Assembly: GCA_036939975.1 (NCBI GenBank)
Contig: JALLPB010000338.1
Span: 1-17,379 of the forward strand
DNA length: 17,379 nt
Reading direction: 5' to 3'
From: Cyclostephanos tholiformis
Taxonomy: Eukaryota; Bacillariophyta; Thalassiosirophyceae; Thalassiosirales; Thalassiosiraceae
The notes below the pieces were generated by a model. It ran no database searches, was not told where the DNA came from, and saw nothing but the letters and a program-made list of their open reading frames with translations. Positions 1 through 11,500 of this stretch are shown one piece after another. Within the stretch, counting starts at the first letter, position 1; each line of letters begins with the position of its first letter. A program made the position numbers and the translations under genes.

Positions 1-52
1 AGTGTCTGGTGCTTAAACCCCGCTGGTGCTTAAACCCCGACTTGTACGGTAG
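1..52. repeat. Left copy of 52-base terminal inverted repeat
   Basis: Bases 1-52 are the exact reverse complement of 17326-17377, with no mismatch. Inside it a 17-base unit (CTGGTGCTTAAACCCCG) occurs twice in tandem at 6-22 and 23-39, followed by a unique stretch to 52. Identity stops abruptly: the bases after 52 do not match those inside the right copy. The left copy starts at the first base of the window, so the flanking base, and any target-site duplication, cannot be seen. It may be the end of a mobile element or a dispersed repeat at which the assembly broke. Confidence 0.95.
6..39. repeat. Tandem pair of 17-base units in left terminal repeat
   Basis: Two identical head-to-tail copies of a 17-base unit lie at 6-22 and 23-39. 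Each contains TGCTTAAACCCC. The same pair occurs in inverted orientation at the right end. Short tandem units near an end can be transposase-binding sites in DNA transposons, or pieces of a satellite or subtelomeric repeat; the sequence alone does not choose between these. Confidence 0.9.
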
Positions 53-284
53 TAGGTAGAAAGAAGAAATACCTACCTATCCTATCAACTGGAGAAACGG
101 CGGGAACGAGATAGAGATTCCGGTCATATTCCTACACACACAAGCGAGCAAGCAACAACGTGTGTATGGTAACTCCCGCCGAATTCGCGGAGGCATAAGA
201 TTTTTCACTTGCCTGGGGTGGGTGGTGCTGGTAGACCGTCAAGACAAACCGAACGAGCACGCTCGCACAGAGGGACGCACCACC
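53..284 (+). promoter_or_regulatory. Upstream region of the dynein heavy chain gene
   Basis: This stretch between the left terminal repeat and the chosen dynein start must hold the 5' untranslated region, and the promoter if the gene is expressed from here. A small possible hairpin (GTAGGTA at 52-58 pairing with TACCTAC at 70-76) sits next to the repeat. I see no clear TATA box. An in-frame ATG at 162 exists, but the 41 residues it would add do not resemble the dynein N-terminus. The region is short for a promoter of so large a gene, so regulatory sequence may lie outside the window. Confidence 0.35.
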
Positions 285-2579
285 ATGGGCGGCGATCGCG
301 GATCTCATCGTCGTGGCGGACGATTAAGACGATCGGATAAGAGGGCCAATCTCCCCCCGGCGCAGTCCCCCCTAGACTACGTCCAGTCGGCGTGTCGACT
401 CCACCTTAGGGCGGAGGTGCGATCAGCAACGGGCCTCGAGGCCGTGAGACGATTCCTCTCGGGGGGTGGCGGCGGCGTCGTCGATGGCGGCGGGGATGAT
501 GGAGGAATGGGAGGGGGAGGAGGGGGAGGCGGTGCCTCCTCCAATCCTCGACTGTTCGTCTGGGTCCCGCGCGATGCCGGCGACAATGACGCGTTAGCGG
601 GGGTAGAATACGACGAGGCCATGGCCTCGACGGAGAGGCTCGACGGTCGTAACCTCGGCTCGCTCGCGTTCGTCGACGCCTCCCCCTCGATGACGACGAC
701 GACGACGCGTCGGCGGGTGGGGGGACCATCGGCGGCGGGGGAGGTGGGGAGTGTCGACGACGCGAGGCCGGGTACGGACGATGACGACGCCGGGGGGGAC
801 GACGATGTCCGTACTACGATGAGCGCGCCGAGCCGCATTCAGTGCATGGTCCTGAGTCCCCGCTCGTATCTCGACGACGATTACGACGTCGAGGACGACG
901 ACGAGAAGGAAGAAGACAGCGATGGGAAAGAGATGGATGATGGAGGGGCCGACGGCGAAAACTACGACAGAAGGGCCGTCGCCGCGTCCTCTTTCACGAG
1001 CGAATCCAAGGTCGCCGGGGAGGGGGTGAGCGGCGGCGGGGGGGGAGCAGGAGGAGGATCCGCTGGCTCCGCCACGTTCCTGGCGCTGCAGCTGTACGCG
1101 CGCCACTGCTTCGTGCCAGCGGTACAGGCCATCGAGGCGCTGGAGGAGGAGGACGACGACGATTATGACGACGAGGAGGAGAGGAAGACAGATGTGGGAG
1201 GGGGGTACGTCGTCGTCGCGGAGGGTGGTGGCGATGGCGCGGCCAGGGAAGGAACGAGGGGGGGCGGTGGCGGGAGGAAGAGGAGGAAGGCAACGAGGAT
1301 GCTCGAGGGACTCGAGGATCGTCTTCGAGAGCTCGACGTCGCCTTAGGTCAGTGTCGGAGCTCGGCCCTGATGGGACGCATACCCCACATCGTGCTTAAA
1401 GCGCACCCGACGATCGCGTCGGCGGCGGCGAATGCGCCAGCGAATGCGACGATCGACGTCGACGCTTGCGGATTGTCGTCGCACCTACGGGACGACGCGT
1501 TCCTGAACGAGGTACAGGCCACGCTCAACCACTGGATCGTGCAAATACGCAAGGTGACGACGTTGCCCGGGACTACGCCCTTCCCGCCCATTGCCGATAC
1601 CGATTCCACCGCCTCCGCCCCCTCTGCCGACCTCGAGGAGGTGTCATTCTGGCTCGGCCTCGAGGAAGCGCTGAAGCACGTACGGTCCGAACTCGACAAG
1701 CCCTCCGTCGCACTTACGATCGCGCTCCTTCGATCGGCGAAGAGATTCGTCGCCACCATTGCGCTCGAGAACAACACGGGCCTTGTCGACGCTACGTCCC
1801 ACGCCACAGACGTCGCGAACTTCCTACGGGGATATCCGGCCCAATCCCTAGCGTCGGCCGGGGATTGGGAAAGAATCGTATCCGCTCTTGACTCGGTCTT
1901 TGCCCACCTTCCCAAGGTCCGACAGTCAAGATATTATGACCTCGACAGGCTCGCGCGTCTTGTTGAGGCCACAACTCTCACGCTGAGGGAGAGGATGACG
2001 GCGACCCTACGACGTCAACGGGGGGGGAACGTCGTGCACGGTCTGGACTACGGGCAGTACGAGCGCCTCGTTCGCGGCCCGACTCAGGATGTCTTCGTTC
2101 TCTTCGACACGCGGTACGCAGAGTTCTCGGAATTCTTCCTCGACCAGGGTCGTATGCGCCGACGCGCGGGGGGGGGGATGGGAGGCGGTTCGACCAACGA
2201 GACGCCCGCGCAGGTCCTTAAGGGCATACGCCTTCACCACGTCAGACTGAGGGAACGACTCGACGCGGTCTACTACTTCCGCACGCAGCACGAGAAGCTC
2301 CGAAGTGTCGTGGCGGAGGTGCTAGTGGGGGGTGAGAAGGAGGACACGGCGACGACGTCCTCCCCATCGGCGGAGAACGGCGGGGAGGAGTACTCTGCGT
2401 GGGCGCTGAAGGAGGTGGATGAGGCTCCCAAGTCATTGTTCGCGTCGGTGGATGTCTTGGATCTGAGCCCGAGGGGGGAGGCGCTATTCGTGAGCGCGTT
2501 GGAGGGGTACGATCGCAAGGTCGACGCGATCGAGGAGGACCTGGCCAGGCTACTCAGGAATAAGCTCTCTTTCTGTCAG
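285..2579 (+). other. Exon 1: GC-rich tail exon with Gly and Asp/Glu runs
   Basis: This exon codes for residues 1-765 of the dynein heavy chain, the start of the tail that dimerises and binds intermediate chains. Recognisable tail blocks (for example the stretch around ISFW-like [12 protein letters not shown], and later [27 protein letters not shown]) align with animal DYNC1H1. Between them are inserts not expected in the animal protein: Gly/Asp near residues 58-85, Asp/Thr near 135-175, acidic near 196-227, Gly near 245-260 and mixed acidic/Gly near 285-335. The exon is plainly richer in G, C and CG steps than the later exons. It ends in CAG before a GTGAGT donor at 2580. Confidence 0.85.
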
Positions 2580-5500
2580 GTGAGTCGCACCCTCGTGTGC
2601 GCGTGCTTCGCGATATCCCTCCCTCATGCAAGGAAGTGTTTTCCTACCATGAATGCTTTTTCTCCCATCCACATTTTTTACACTTATTCTCCACCAAAAC
2701 GCAAAAAAAATAACACACACACCGCCCCAGGACGCCGAGGACATGTTTCGAACATTCAAGCGCTTTAATCCCTTACTGGCGCGCTCTCGCGTTCGTGCGG
2801 CTGTAAAAGAATTTCAGCTCCAGCTCATAAACACGGTCGGTCAGGCTGTTCAGAAGCTACAATCGAAATTTACCCATAAATATGAATCGTCGTCCGCGTC
2901 GTGCATTGCTACCGTCCGAGGCATTCCGCCCGTGAGCGGAAAGATCCTCTGGGCGAAGCAGATGGAAAGGCAGGTCCATACGCTGATGAAGCGTATGGGT
3001 GACGTCCTCGGCAAGGAATGGGGACAGCAGTTGGAGGGGCGGCAGCTTCGTCGTTCGTGCGACGAGCTGTTGAGTAAGCTCGATTCACGTGGGTACGTGC
3101 GCACGTGGGTTACGGAATGGGAGCGGGAGCTTGCTTCGGATGCAAACTCCAAGCTTGCGACTTACCCAGTTATTGTGGCTAGAGAGGGGAAGGTAATTCT
3201 TGCCAAGGCGAACTTCGACGAGAAGCATGAGTATCTAACGCGTGAGATACGTTATTTGAAGTGGTTGGGGTACGAACGTGATATCCCTCGTACAATTGCT
3301 CTTGTATCTGAGGAGGCCAACGCTCGATTTCCACACGCGAGTAAGTTTTGGTGTATTTCAGCTCATGACTTTTACTCCGCCTTCAAACACTGACACTAAT
3401 ATTCATCTGATTATTATTCAAGTGGCTCTCAAGACTGCACTGCGGTCCTATACAGCCGCGCGTGGGCTCATCACTTCCGAGTTAGAGCCTCTCGTGGCAC
3501 CGGAGCTTCGTCTCATCCAAGAATCCATTACCGAGGCATTTGATGTATCTCCAGGGAGGTCTAGGTTGACAACTAGACGTCGTGTCCGCTGGGATTCGAA
3601 GGACATTGGCTCTTGTAAGTTTCTTAAATTCTCAACTTGTTTTTTTCTGCCTCTAGACATAACCGACCTTTCTTTGCATTCAAACCATCTCTTTTCTCTC
3701 CTACAGGGATAGCTGTTCTAAACGAGCACGTGTTCCGATTTGAAGAGAGAGTGGAAATCTTGTTGCGTGCCTGCTACAATATTGAAATTGCTATCGAAGC
3801 TCTTCGTAATGTCGAATACGAACGGCGACAGTTTTGCGACGCCGTCGAAAATGTGCAGAAAGTGGTGGACGAGTTGTCAATGGCAGGATATTCTGATCTA
3901 GCCATTTGGGTCGACAAAGTGAATAAACAGATGGGAGGCGTCTTGTGCATTCGTTTGGAAGAGGCCCTTCTAGCCTGGAGCGAGTCGTTTCACCCTTCGG
4001 GAATTAAGAAGGAAGGAAACTCCCTCAATAAGAAGATCAAAAAGCTTGTGCGAATACCTAAAATTGGTGTTGAGATCCTTTTGAGGAATCAAGAAATTTT
4101 TGCTTTCCCCTCTGTCCCGTCTACCCGATCTATATTCCTGAATGAACTGCATGATTACTTGGGCATCGTATGCATGTTACCCTGCCTCAACAGTAGAAGA
4201 TTCGAAGTATTCGACAACAACAAAAGCGGCGCAAACGCAACAGACACATTTTATTTCCTGTCTAACTCTGTGTCCCCAGAAGCTCTCTCTGGTGCCTATT
4301 GTGCAGTCGAATGTTACATTCAAAACCTCTCTCGGTTTGTTGACCAGTGGCTTGCCTACCAATCGTTGTGGGATTCGCAAGTTTCGGATGTGGCTGCAGC
4401 AGTGGGGGGCGATCTGACTAAATGGCACGAACTTATTGCCGAAGCTTCTGCTAGCAGAACTACCCTTGACTCTACAGCGACAGTTGCTGAATTTGGTCCA
4501 ATTATTGTCAAGTATAACAAGGTACAATCACAAGTTAACCTGAAATATGATTCATGGCAGAAAGAGCTCCAAATATACTTTGCAGCCATTCTTGCGGAGC
4601 GCATCAGCGAAAACTATGACAAATTATCCACCACAAAGACTCGTTTGGAGGGCATTTCTCTCGAAGGTTCTTCTGCAGCAACTAGTGACATCGTTCTTGG
4701 TGTCACTTTTTTGCAGGAAGTGACTCAGCAGCTTTCATCCTGGCATAAGTTGGTAGGTGAACTGGTGGATTCAGAAAAGTTATTGAAGAAGCAGCGCCAT
4801 GCTTTCCGAGGCGACTGGGTTGAAGCAAGCCTCGTGGGTGGACAATTGCAGCAAGTTGAACAGCTGTTAGCAAAGAGGAACAGGACCATGAATGAGCAGA
4901 TTCCTCTATTGCAGTCGCGCATCACCGCTGAAGACAAGGCAATATCTCAAAGAGTTTCTGACTTGATCAGTGATTGGGAACAGAATAAGCCGCTAATGGG
5001 CAACGTTACCCCTGACCAGGCCATTGAGGCCTTGACCAAGTTCGAATTCAGCATGAACAAGGCAAAACTCGATCAACAACTAGCCAAGAAGGCGAAGGAT
5101 GCTTTGGGGTTGGATGCAGGACCAAGCAGTGCTGAAATCTCGACTTGCCTCGACGAAATATTCGACCTAAGAGAAGTCTGGGAAGCTGTGAAGAAACCGT
5201 TCAGCTCACTTGCAGATGTGAAAGATACCGTCTGGGCAAATGCAGCTACGCGTAAGGTTCGCAAGACATTGGAAGACCTGCTGATAGAACTACGCTCTCT
5301 GCCCAACAGGATTCGTCAATATGATGCGTGCACTTCACTGTACGACAAAATCAAATCTTTACTAGCTGGCCACGCAATCCTAAACGATATGAAAACCGAT
5401 GCCCTCAAAGACCGCCACTGGAAAACCATTCTTCAAAGATTGAATATCCACGCGTCATTTTCAGAGCTCACAGTAGGTATGCTTTGGGACAGTGGGATAC

Positions 5501-8500
5501 TTGACAGGAAAAAGGAGATGGCCGAGGTACTCCAAGTTGCTCAGGGAGAGATGGCGATTGAAAATTTCTTGACGGAAGTACGCGATCGTTGGATGAAACA
5601 AGAGCTCGACCTCGTGTTGTATCAGAATAGAGTTCGGTTGATTCGTGGATGGGATGATCTTTTTACTGCATTAGACGACCACACTGGAGGACTCGTACTC
5701 ATGCGAAGCTCGCCGTATTATCGTGCTGTTAGAGAATTTCAGGAAGATGGGTGAGTGGTCAGGCTAGCATGCAGTTATCCAACGTGTCGTTAATTCTCAT
5801 TATCTTGTTTTTCTTGTTCGCGCAGCAATCTCTGGGAAGACCGCCTGACGAAGCTGCGAGCGGCCTTTGATGCATGGATTGATGTGCAGAGGCGTTGGGT
5901 CTATCTAGAAGGAATTTTCTTTGGTAGCGCAGACATAAAGGCACAATTGCCTGCCGAATGGTCGCGGTTTAAGAGCGTCGACGGCGAATTCATTACTTTG
6001 ATGCGGAGAATAGCAAACCGCCCATATGCTATGGAAGCTTTGAACATCGAAAATCTGCAGCGCACGCTTGAGAGGCTGTCGAATTTGATGACGGTAATCC
6101 AAAAAGCCCTGGGTTCATATCTGGAAAAGCAGAGAAACGATCTGTCTCGGTTTTACTTCCTAGGCGATGATGACTTGCTTGAAATAATCGGAAATGCTTC
6201 TGAGCCAGGCAAGGTGTTGCCACATCTAGGTAAAATGTTTGCAACCATCGCAACATGCAACTCTGTTCCATGTGAGGAAGATAGGGTGCTCACTAAATTT
6301 GATGCCATGATATCGAAGGATGGCGAAAAGGTACCTTTTGATAAATCAATCATAGTCACCAACAAGATGAATGTTAAAGATTGGCTAAAAGATCTCGAAA
6401 ACAGCATGCACTCAACCCTCGCAAAGCTCCTCGATGACTCTGTCACTGCGCAAGCTACGCAGACATCGATCGCTAGTCATGAGGGTAAAACCGAATTCGT
6501 CCATTGGGCCGGAAAATTTCCAGCGCAGGTCATGATTTTGGCTAGCTTGATTAATTGGAGCATGGCTATGGATACTGCTCTTCGTAAGGGAAACAGCAAA
6601 CAAGAGTTGGAATATGTTCTTGGTGCAATCAATGAAAAGCTTGCGATTATGGCCGAAACTGTGTTGCTCGATTTGCCTTCAGAGTCCAGAAAGAAATTCG
6701 AGCAGTTAATAACAGAACTCGTACACCAGCGCGATGTCACGCGATCAATGATTGATGACGGGGTGTCGGACGCAAACGATTTTCGCTGGTTGTACCACCT
6801 CAGATACGACTTCAACCCACATGCAGAAAAACTCATGGAGAAGCTACGCATTAGCCTTTCGAATGCTTCCTTTCACTATGGGTTTGAGTATCTCGGAATC
6901 GGAGAAAGGCTGGTTCAAACCCCTTTGACAGATCGATGTTATCTAACGCTAACCCAGGCATTGCATTTCCGCATGGGTGAGTATTCAATCAGAAAATTTG
7001 CTATTTCTTTCTTTTGTATATACATGGGTCATTTAACAATTTAAGGGCATATTAAGGTGGCAATCCATTCGGCCCAGCAGGTACAGGAAAAACTGAGAGC
7101 GTGAAAGCACTCGGTGCTCAGCTTGGTCGATTTGTAGTCGTCATGAATTGTGAGTAAGGCAACGGGATATGTTCCCCACTTTATCGGATATTTTACTCAT
7201 AATCGTCTTTTACTCATAAATCTTAGGCGACGAAACCTTCGATTTTGGGGCAATGGGCAGGATATTCTGCGGTCTATGTCAGGTTGGTGCATGGGGGTGT
7301 TTTGACGAGTTTAATCGACTCGAAGAGCGCATCCTTAGTGCAGTGAGCCAGCAAATCCTTGCCATTCAACAAGGTTTAATCGAACGTCAAAAACATATTG
7401 AGTTACTCGGAAAGTCAGTTCGTTTGTCTGAAAATGTGGGAATTTTTGTCACGTTGAACCCTGGCTATGCTGGCCGAAGCAACCTCCCGGACAATTTAAA
7501 GAGTCTGTTCAGGTCTGTTGCCATGGTTGTGCCTGATCGCAAGCTGATCACTCAGGTAATGCTGTACAGCCAAGGTATTGTGAGCGCCGAGATGTTGGCT
7601 GGGAGAGTAGTTGATATTTTCGTCTTGAGCCAGAAACGAATGTCAAAGCAAAGCCATTACGACTTTGGTCTCCGTGCATTGAAGACGCTTCTCGTTTCTG
7701 CCGGAGGACTGAAACGAAAAGCAATTAAGGACAACGAAAATCTAGGGGGCGAAGACCTGGCAAATTTGGAACGACGAGTTCTAATCCAAGGCGCCTGCAA
7801 CAATATCTTGCCAAAACTTGTCGCTGAAGATCTCGATGTTTTCTCGTCTATATTGGAGGAGGTTTTTCCGGGCTCAGAGGTCAGCAAAATGGAAGATGAC
7901 AATATGAAAGATATACTCGAGAAAATATGCAAGACTCACAACTACATTCCAAGCCCTCCGTGGGTCCAAAAGATTCTTCAGCTGAAAATGGTTCTTGAAA
8001 TGCGTCACGGGGTAATGATTGTCGGGCCAAGTGGCGTTGGCAAGACATCGGCCCTCCGAACGCTCAATGCTATGTATGAAATGTATGATGGGACGAAAAA
8101 TGAAGTCTATACAATTGACCCGAAATCTATTTCCAAGGAAGCGTTGTTTGGAGTACTTGACGGGACAACGTTGGAGTGGAAAGACGGAATTTTTACGTGC
8201 TTACTTCGGACTGTTCTTGCCAACCAACGTGGTGAAGCAGATCGGCGGCATTGGATCGTTTTTGATGGCGACGTTGACCCAGAATGGGCAGAAAACTTGA
8301 ATAGGTGAGCCAGGTCCATGTAGCATCTACTTTTGAATTTTATTTCGACTTAAATTTATATAATCTCTTCCAAAGTGTGCTTGACGACAACAAGCTGCTG
8401 ACACTACCAAGTGGGGAGCGTTTAACCATCCCAGACAATGTTCGCATTATTCTTGAGGTTGACAGCCTTGCACAAGCGACACCCGCAACTGTGAGTCGTT

Positions 8501-11500
8501 GCGGTATGATTTGGTTTAGCTCTGACACTATTTCATCAGAAATGTGCCTTGAGCACCTCATGGGAGAACTCCGAACAGAAAATGTATCCGATGATAGTGA
8601 CCTTTCGGCTGTCGCGTCAAGCCAGATTGCCTTTCTTGATGCTATCCAAGGGCTTGTCATTCCCCAAGATAAAAGGGCAACATCTCTAGTTGAGGGCAAC
8701 ATCTCTAGTTTGGCAACATCTCTAGTTGCAGATGCATTAGAATTTTCCCTGTCGAAGTCACACATCATGGATATTACAAGAGAAGGATTACTCAAAAGTT
8801 TGAAGTCACTACTCGTAAAAGGCATCAGGCTTGCAATAGAGTATGATGAGAATCACCCAGATTTCCCAATGACAGGACAGCACATGGATAACTTTGCAAA
8901 GCGATGGCTCCTGCATTCTTTACTGTGGTCGATGGCAGGTTCCGCATCTTGGGAGGTTCGTTATGAACTTGCTGAATTGCTGCTGCGTTCAAGTGGCATG
9001 ATGTTACCCTCCAACGATGATAGCGGGTCTCTTGCTGATTATCGAGTGAGAGTAGAAAACGGGGAGTTGGAGTTATGGAGTGACAGCGTACCCAGGGTGG
9101 AAATTGAAAGCCACAAAGTGACCGCAACTGATATAGTTGTTACCACCACTGACACAGTCCGCCATTCTGATGTCCTCGGTGCTTGGCTTGAGAGTAGATC
9201 CCCACTAATCCTTTGTGGTCCACCTGGAAGTGGCAAAACTATGACGCTCACTAGTGTCTTACAGTCTGTTCAAGGCGTTGTCCTTGCTAGCCTGAACTTC
9301 TCTTCTCGGACGACTCCTGATATTATAATGAAAACTTTCGCGCAGTATTGTTCGTATGTGAGAAAAGGGAAGGGCATTGTACTTGAACCAGCAGAGAGCC
9401 TTGGGACTAATAGTTGGCTTGTTATATTCTGTGATGAAATCAACCTTCCCGAAGAAGATTCTTATGGAACTCAACGCGTAATCATGTTTATGAGGCAGCT
9501 TGTAGAGCAAGGTGAGTGGGGACATCTTTATCCCCCCACATTTATGAAGAATTTCTTACTACCACATCTCATCTAATTGGTTTCCTTTTCTCCACACTAT
9601 TTATAGGTGGCTTTTGGAGAGAGGATAACGTTTGGGTGAATACTAATCGGATACAATTTGTGGGTGCATGTAACCCACCCACTGATGCCGGCCGAGTGAC
9701 GATGTCTTCGAGGTTCCTTCGTCACGCATCATTGCTTCTTGTTGATTTTCCGGATGTGGAATCACTGACCCAGAGTAAGACATGATGTTTGGTACATTTC
9801 AACGATAGTGAATGTTCTCACCCTATCTCATTTCTCGAATATTACCATTTACGACGACCTAAGTTTATCGCACTTTCAATGGTGGCATTATGAAGTTGTT
9901 TCCTCATTTGAAGGGCGAAACAGATGTTATTACGGAGGCAATGATAGAGCTTTTCACGGCATGCCAGAAAAAATTCACTCCTGAAATGCAGCCACAATAT
10001 TTCTATTCTCCAAGAGAGCTCAGTCGATGGGTTCGTGGGATATATGAGGCAGTAGTTCATATGGACCAAGGTCTCACCCGTGAGGAACTTTTTCGAATTT
10101 GGGCGCATGAAGCCCTCCGTTTGTTTTCTGACCGTCTAGTGGGAGACGATGAAGTTGAATGGTGCTCGAAAAAAATTGACGACGTCGCAAAGCAAATGTT
10201 TCATGCAATTGATCACGACAACGTTCTTGAGCGCCCTTTATTCTATAGTTCGTGGTTGACCAAAGATACAAGACGTGTGCATCGAGATGATCTGAAGACT
10301 TTCCTCAGTGCTCGGTTGAAAGTATTTTACGAGGAGGAGCTTGACGTCCCATTAGTTTTATTTGATCAGGTCTTGGACCATGTACTACGAATCGATCGCG
10401 TTCTGAGGCAGCCCATGGGACATCTTTTGCTTGTTGGCGATAGTGGAGCAGGTAAAACTGTTCTGTCAAAGTTTGTCTCGTGGATGAACGGCCTTCAAAT
10501 CTTTCAGATCAAAGCCCATTCTCGGTATGGAATCGACGACTTTAATCAAGATTTGCGTGGGGTTATGCGTCGTGTTGGTGTCGATGGGGAAAGGATATGC
10601 TTTGTTTTTGATGAAGGCAATATTTTGGGCAGCGGATTTTTGGAGGCCATGAATGCCTTGTTAGCATCTGGCGAAGTCCCTGGTCTTTTTGATGGTGATG
10701 ACTACACTGCTTTGATGGGGGCCTGCAGAGAAAGTGCTGCTCGTGACGGTGTGATCATTGACAGCGAGGAGGAATTATGGCGTCGCTTTACAGGAATCGT
10801 CCAGCGCAATCTTCATGTAGTGTTTACCATGAATCCTAGTGGAGGGGATTGGAAGAATCGATCAACCACAAGTCCAGCTCTTTTTAATAGGTGTGTTGTA
10901 GATTGGTTTGGCTCGTGGAGCGCTAAGGCCATGGCTGAGGTTGGGAAGGAATTCACAATGAAATTGGACATGGGAGATGCTGAAAGTGCTGGAGGATCGT
11001 GGGGCATCGGGGCGGGGGAAGAACTTATGTTGCGAGTAGAACAGGCATTTGGCGGGCTCACAAAGGGTGGGTTTCACCAAGCTGTTGTTGCAGCACTTGT
11101 TCACTTGCACACCATTACGAAGAGTTTTTCAGATGATGTAGCAGCATTGGGTCCATCAAACTTGGGTCGCACATTTTTGTCCCCCAGAGACTATCTAGCA
11201 TTGATTCACAATTTTGTTTCTTGTGTGAATAACCAAAGAGAAAAAATTGAAGACGAACAGTTGCATGTGAATGCCGGCCTTTCCAAGCTTCGGCAGACTC
11301 AAGATAATGTTGCAGAGCTGAAAACAGGATTGGCGGCCAAGTCAGTAGAGCTACGCGAGAAGGAGATACTTGCTAACAGCAAATTACAGCAGGTAAGCTA
11401 TCTCCTCCCTACACACAATCAAGACTTTTGGATTGTTTATGTCTCTTTGACTGACCTGTTGTCATTCCCACTCACCCTGGCGGTTTGTTCAGATGGTCGC

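Noticed and set aside
162..284. An in-frame ATG at 162 that would extend the dynein by 41 residues
   Set aside because: The added residues do not resemble a dynein N-terminus, and the ATG at 285 has a better context (CACCATGG) and matches the expected start of the tail.
377..1293. Long open frames on the minus strand and other frames opposite exon 1, rich in Pro, Arg and Ser
   Set aside because: They are by-products of the GC-rich Asp/Gly repeats of exon 1, with no recognisable domain; the + strand frame aligns with the dynein tail.
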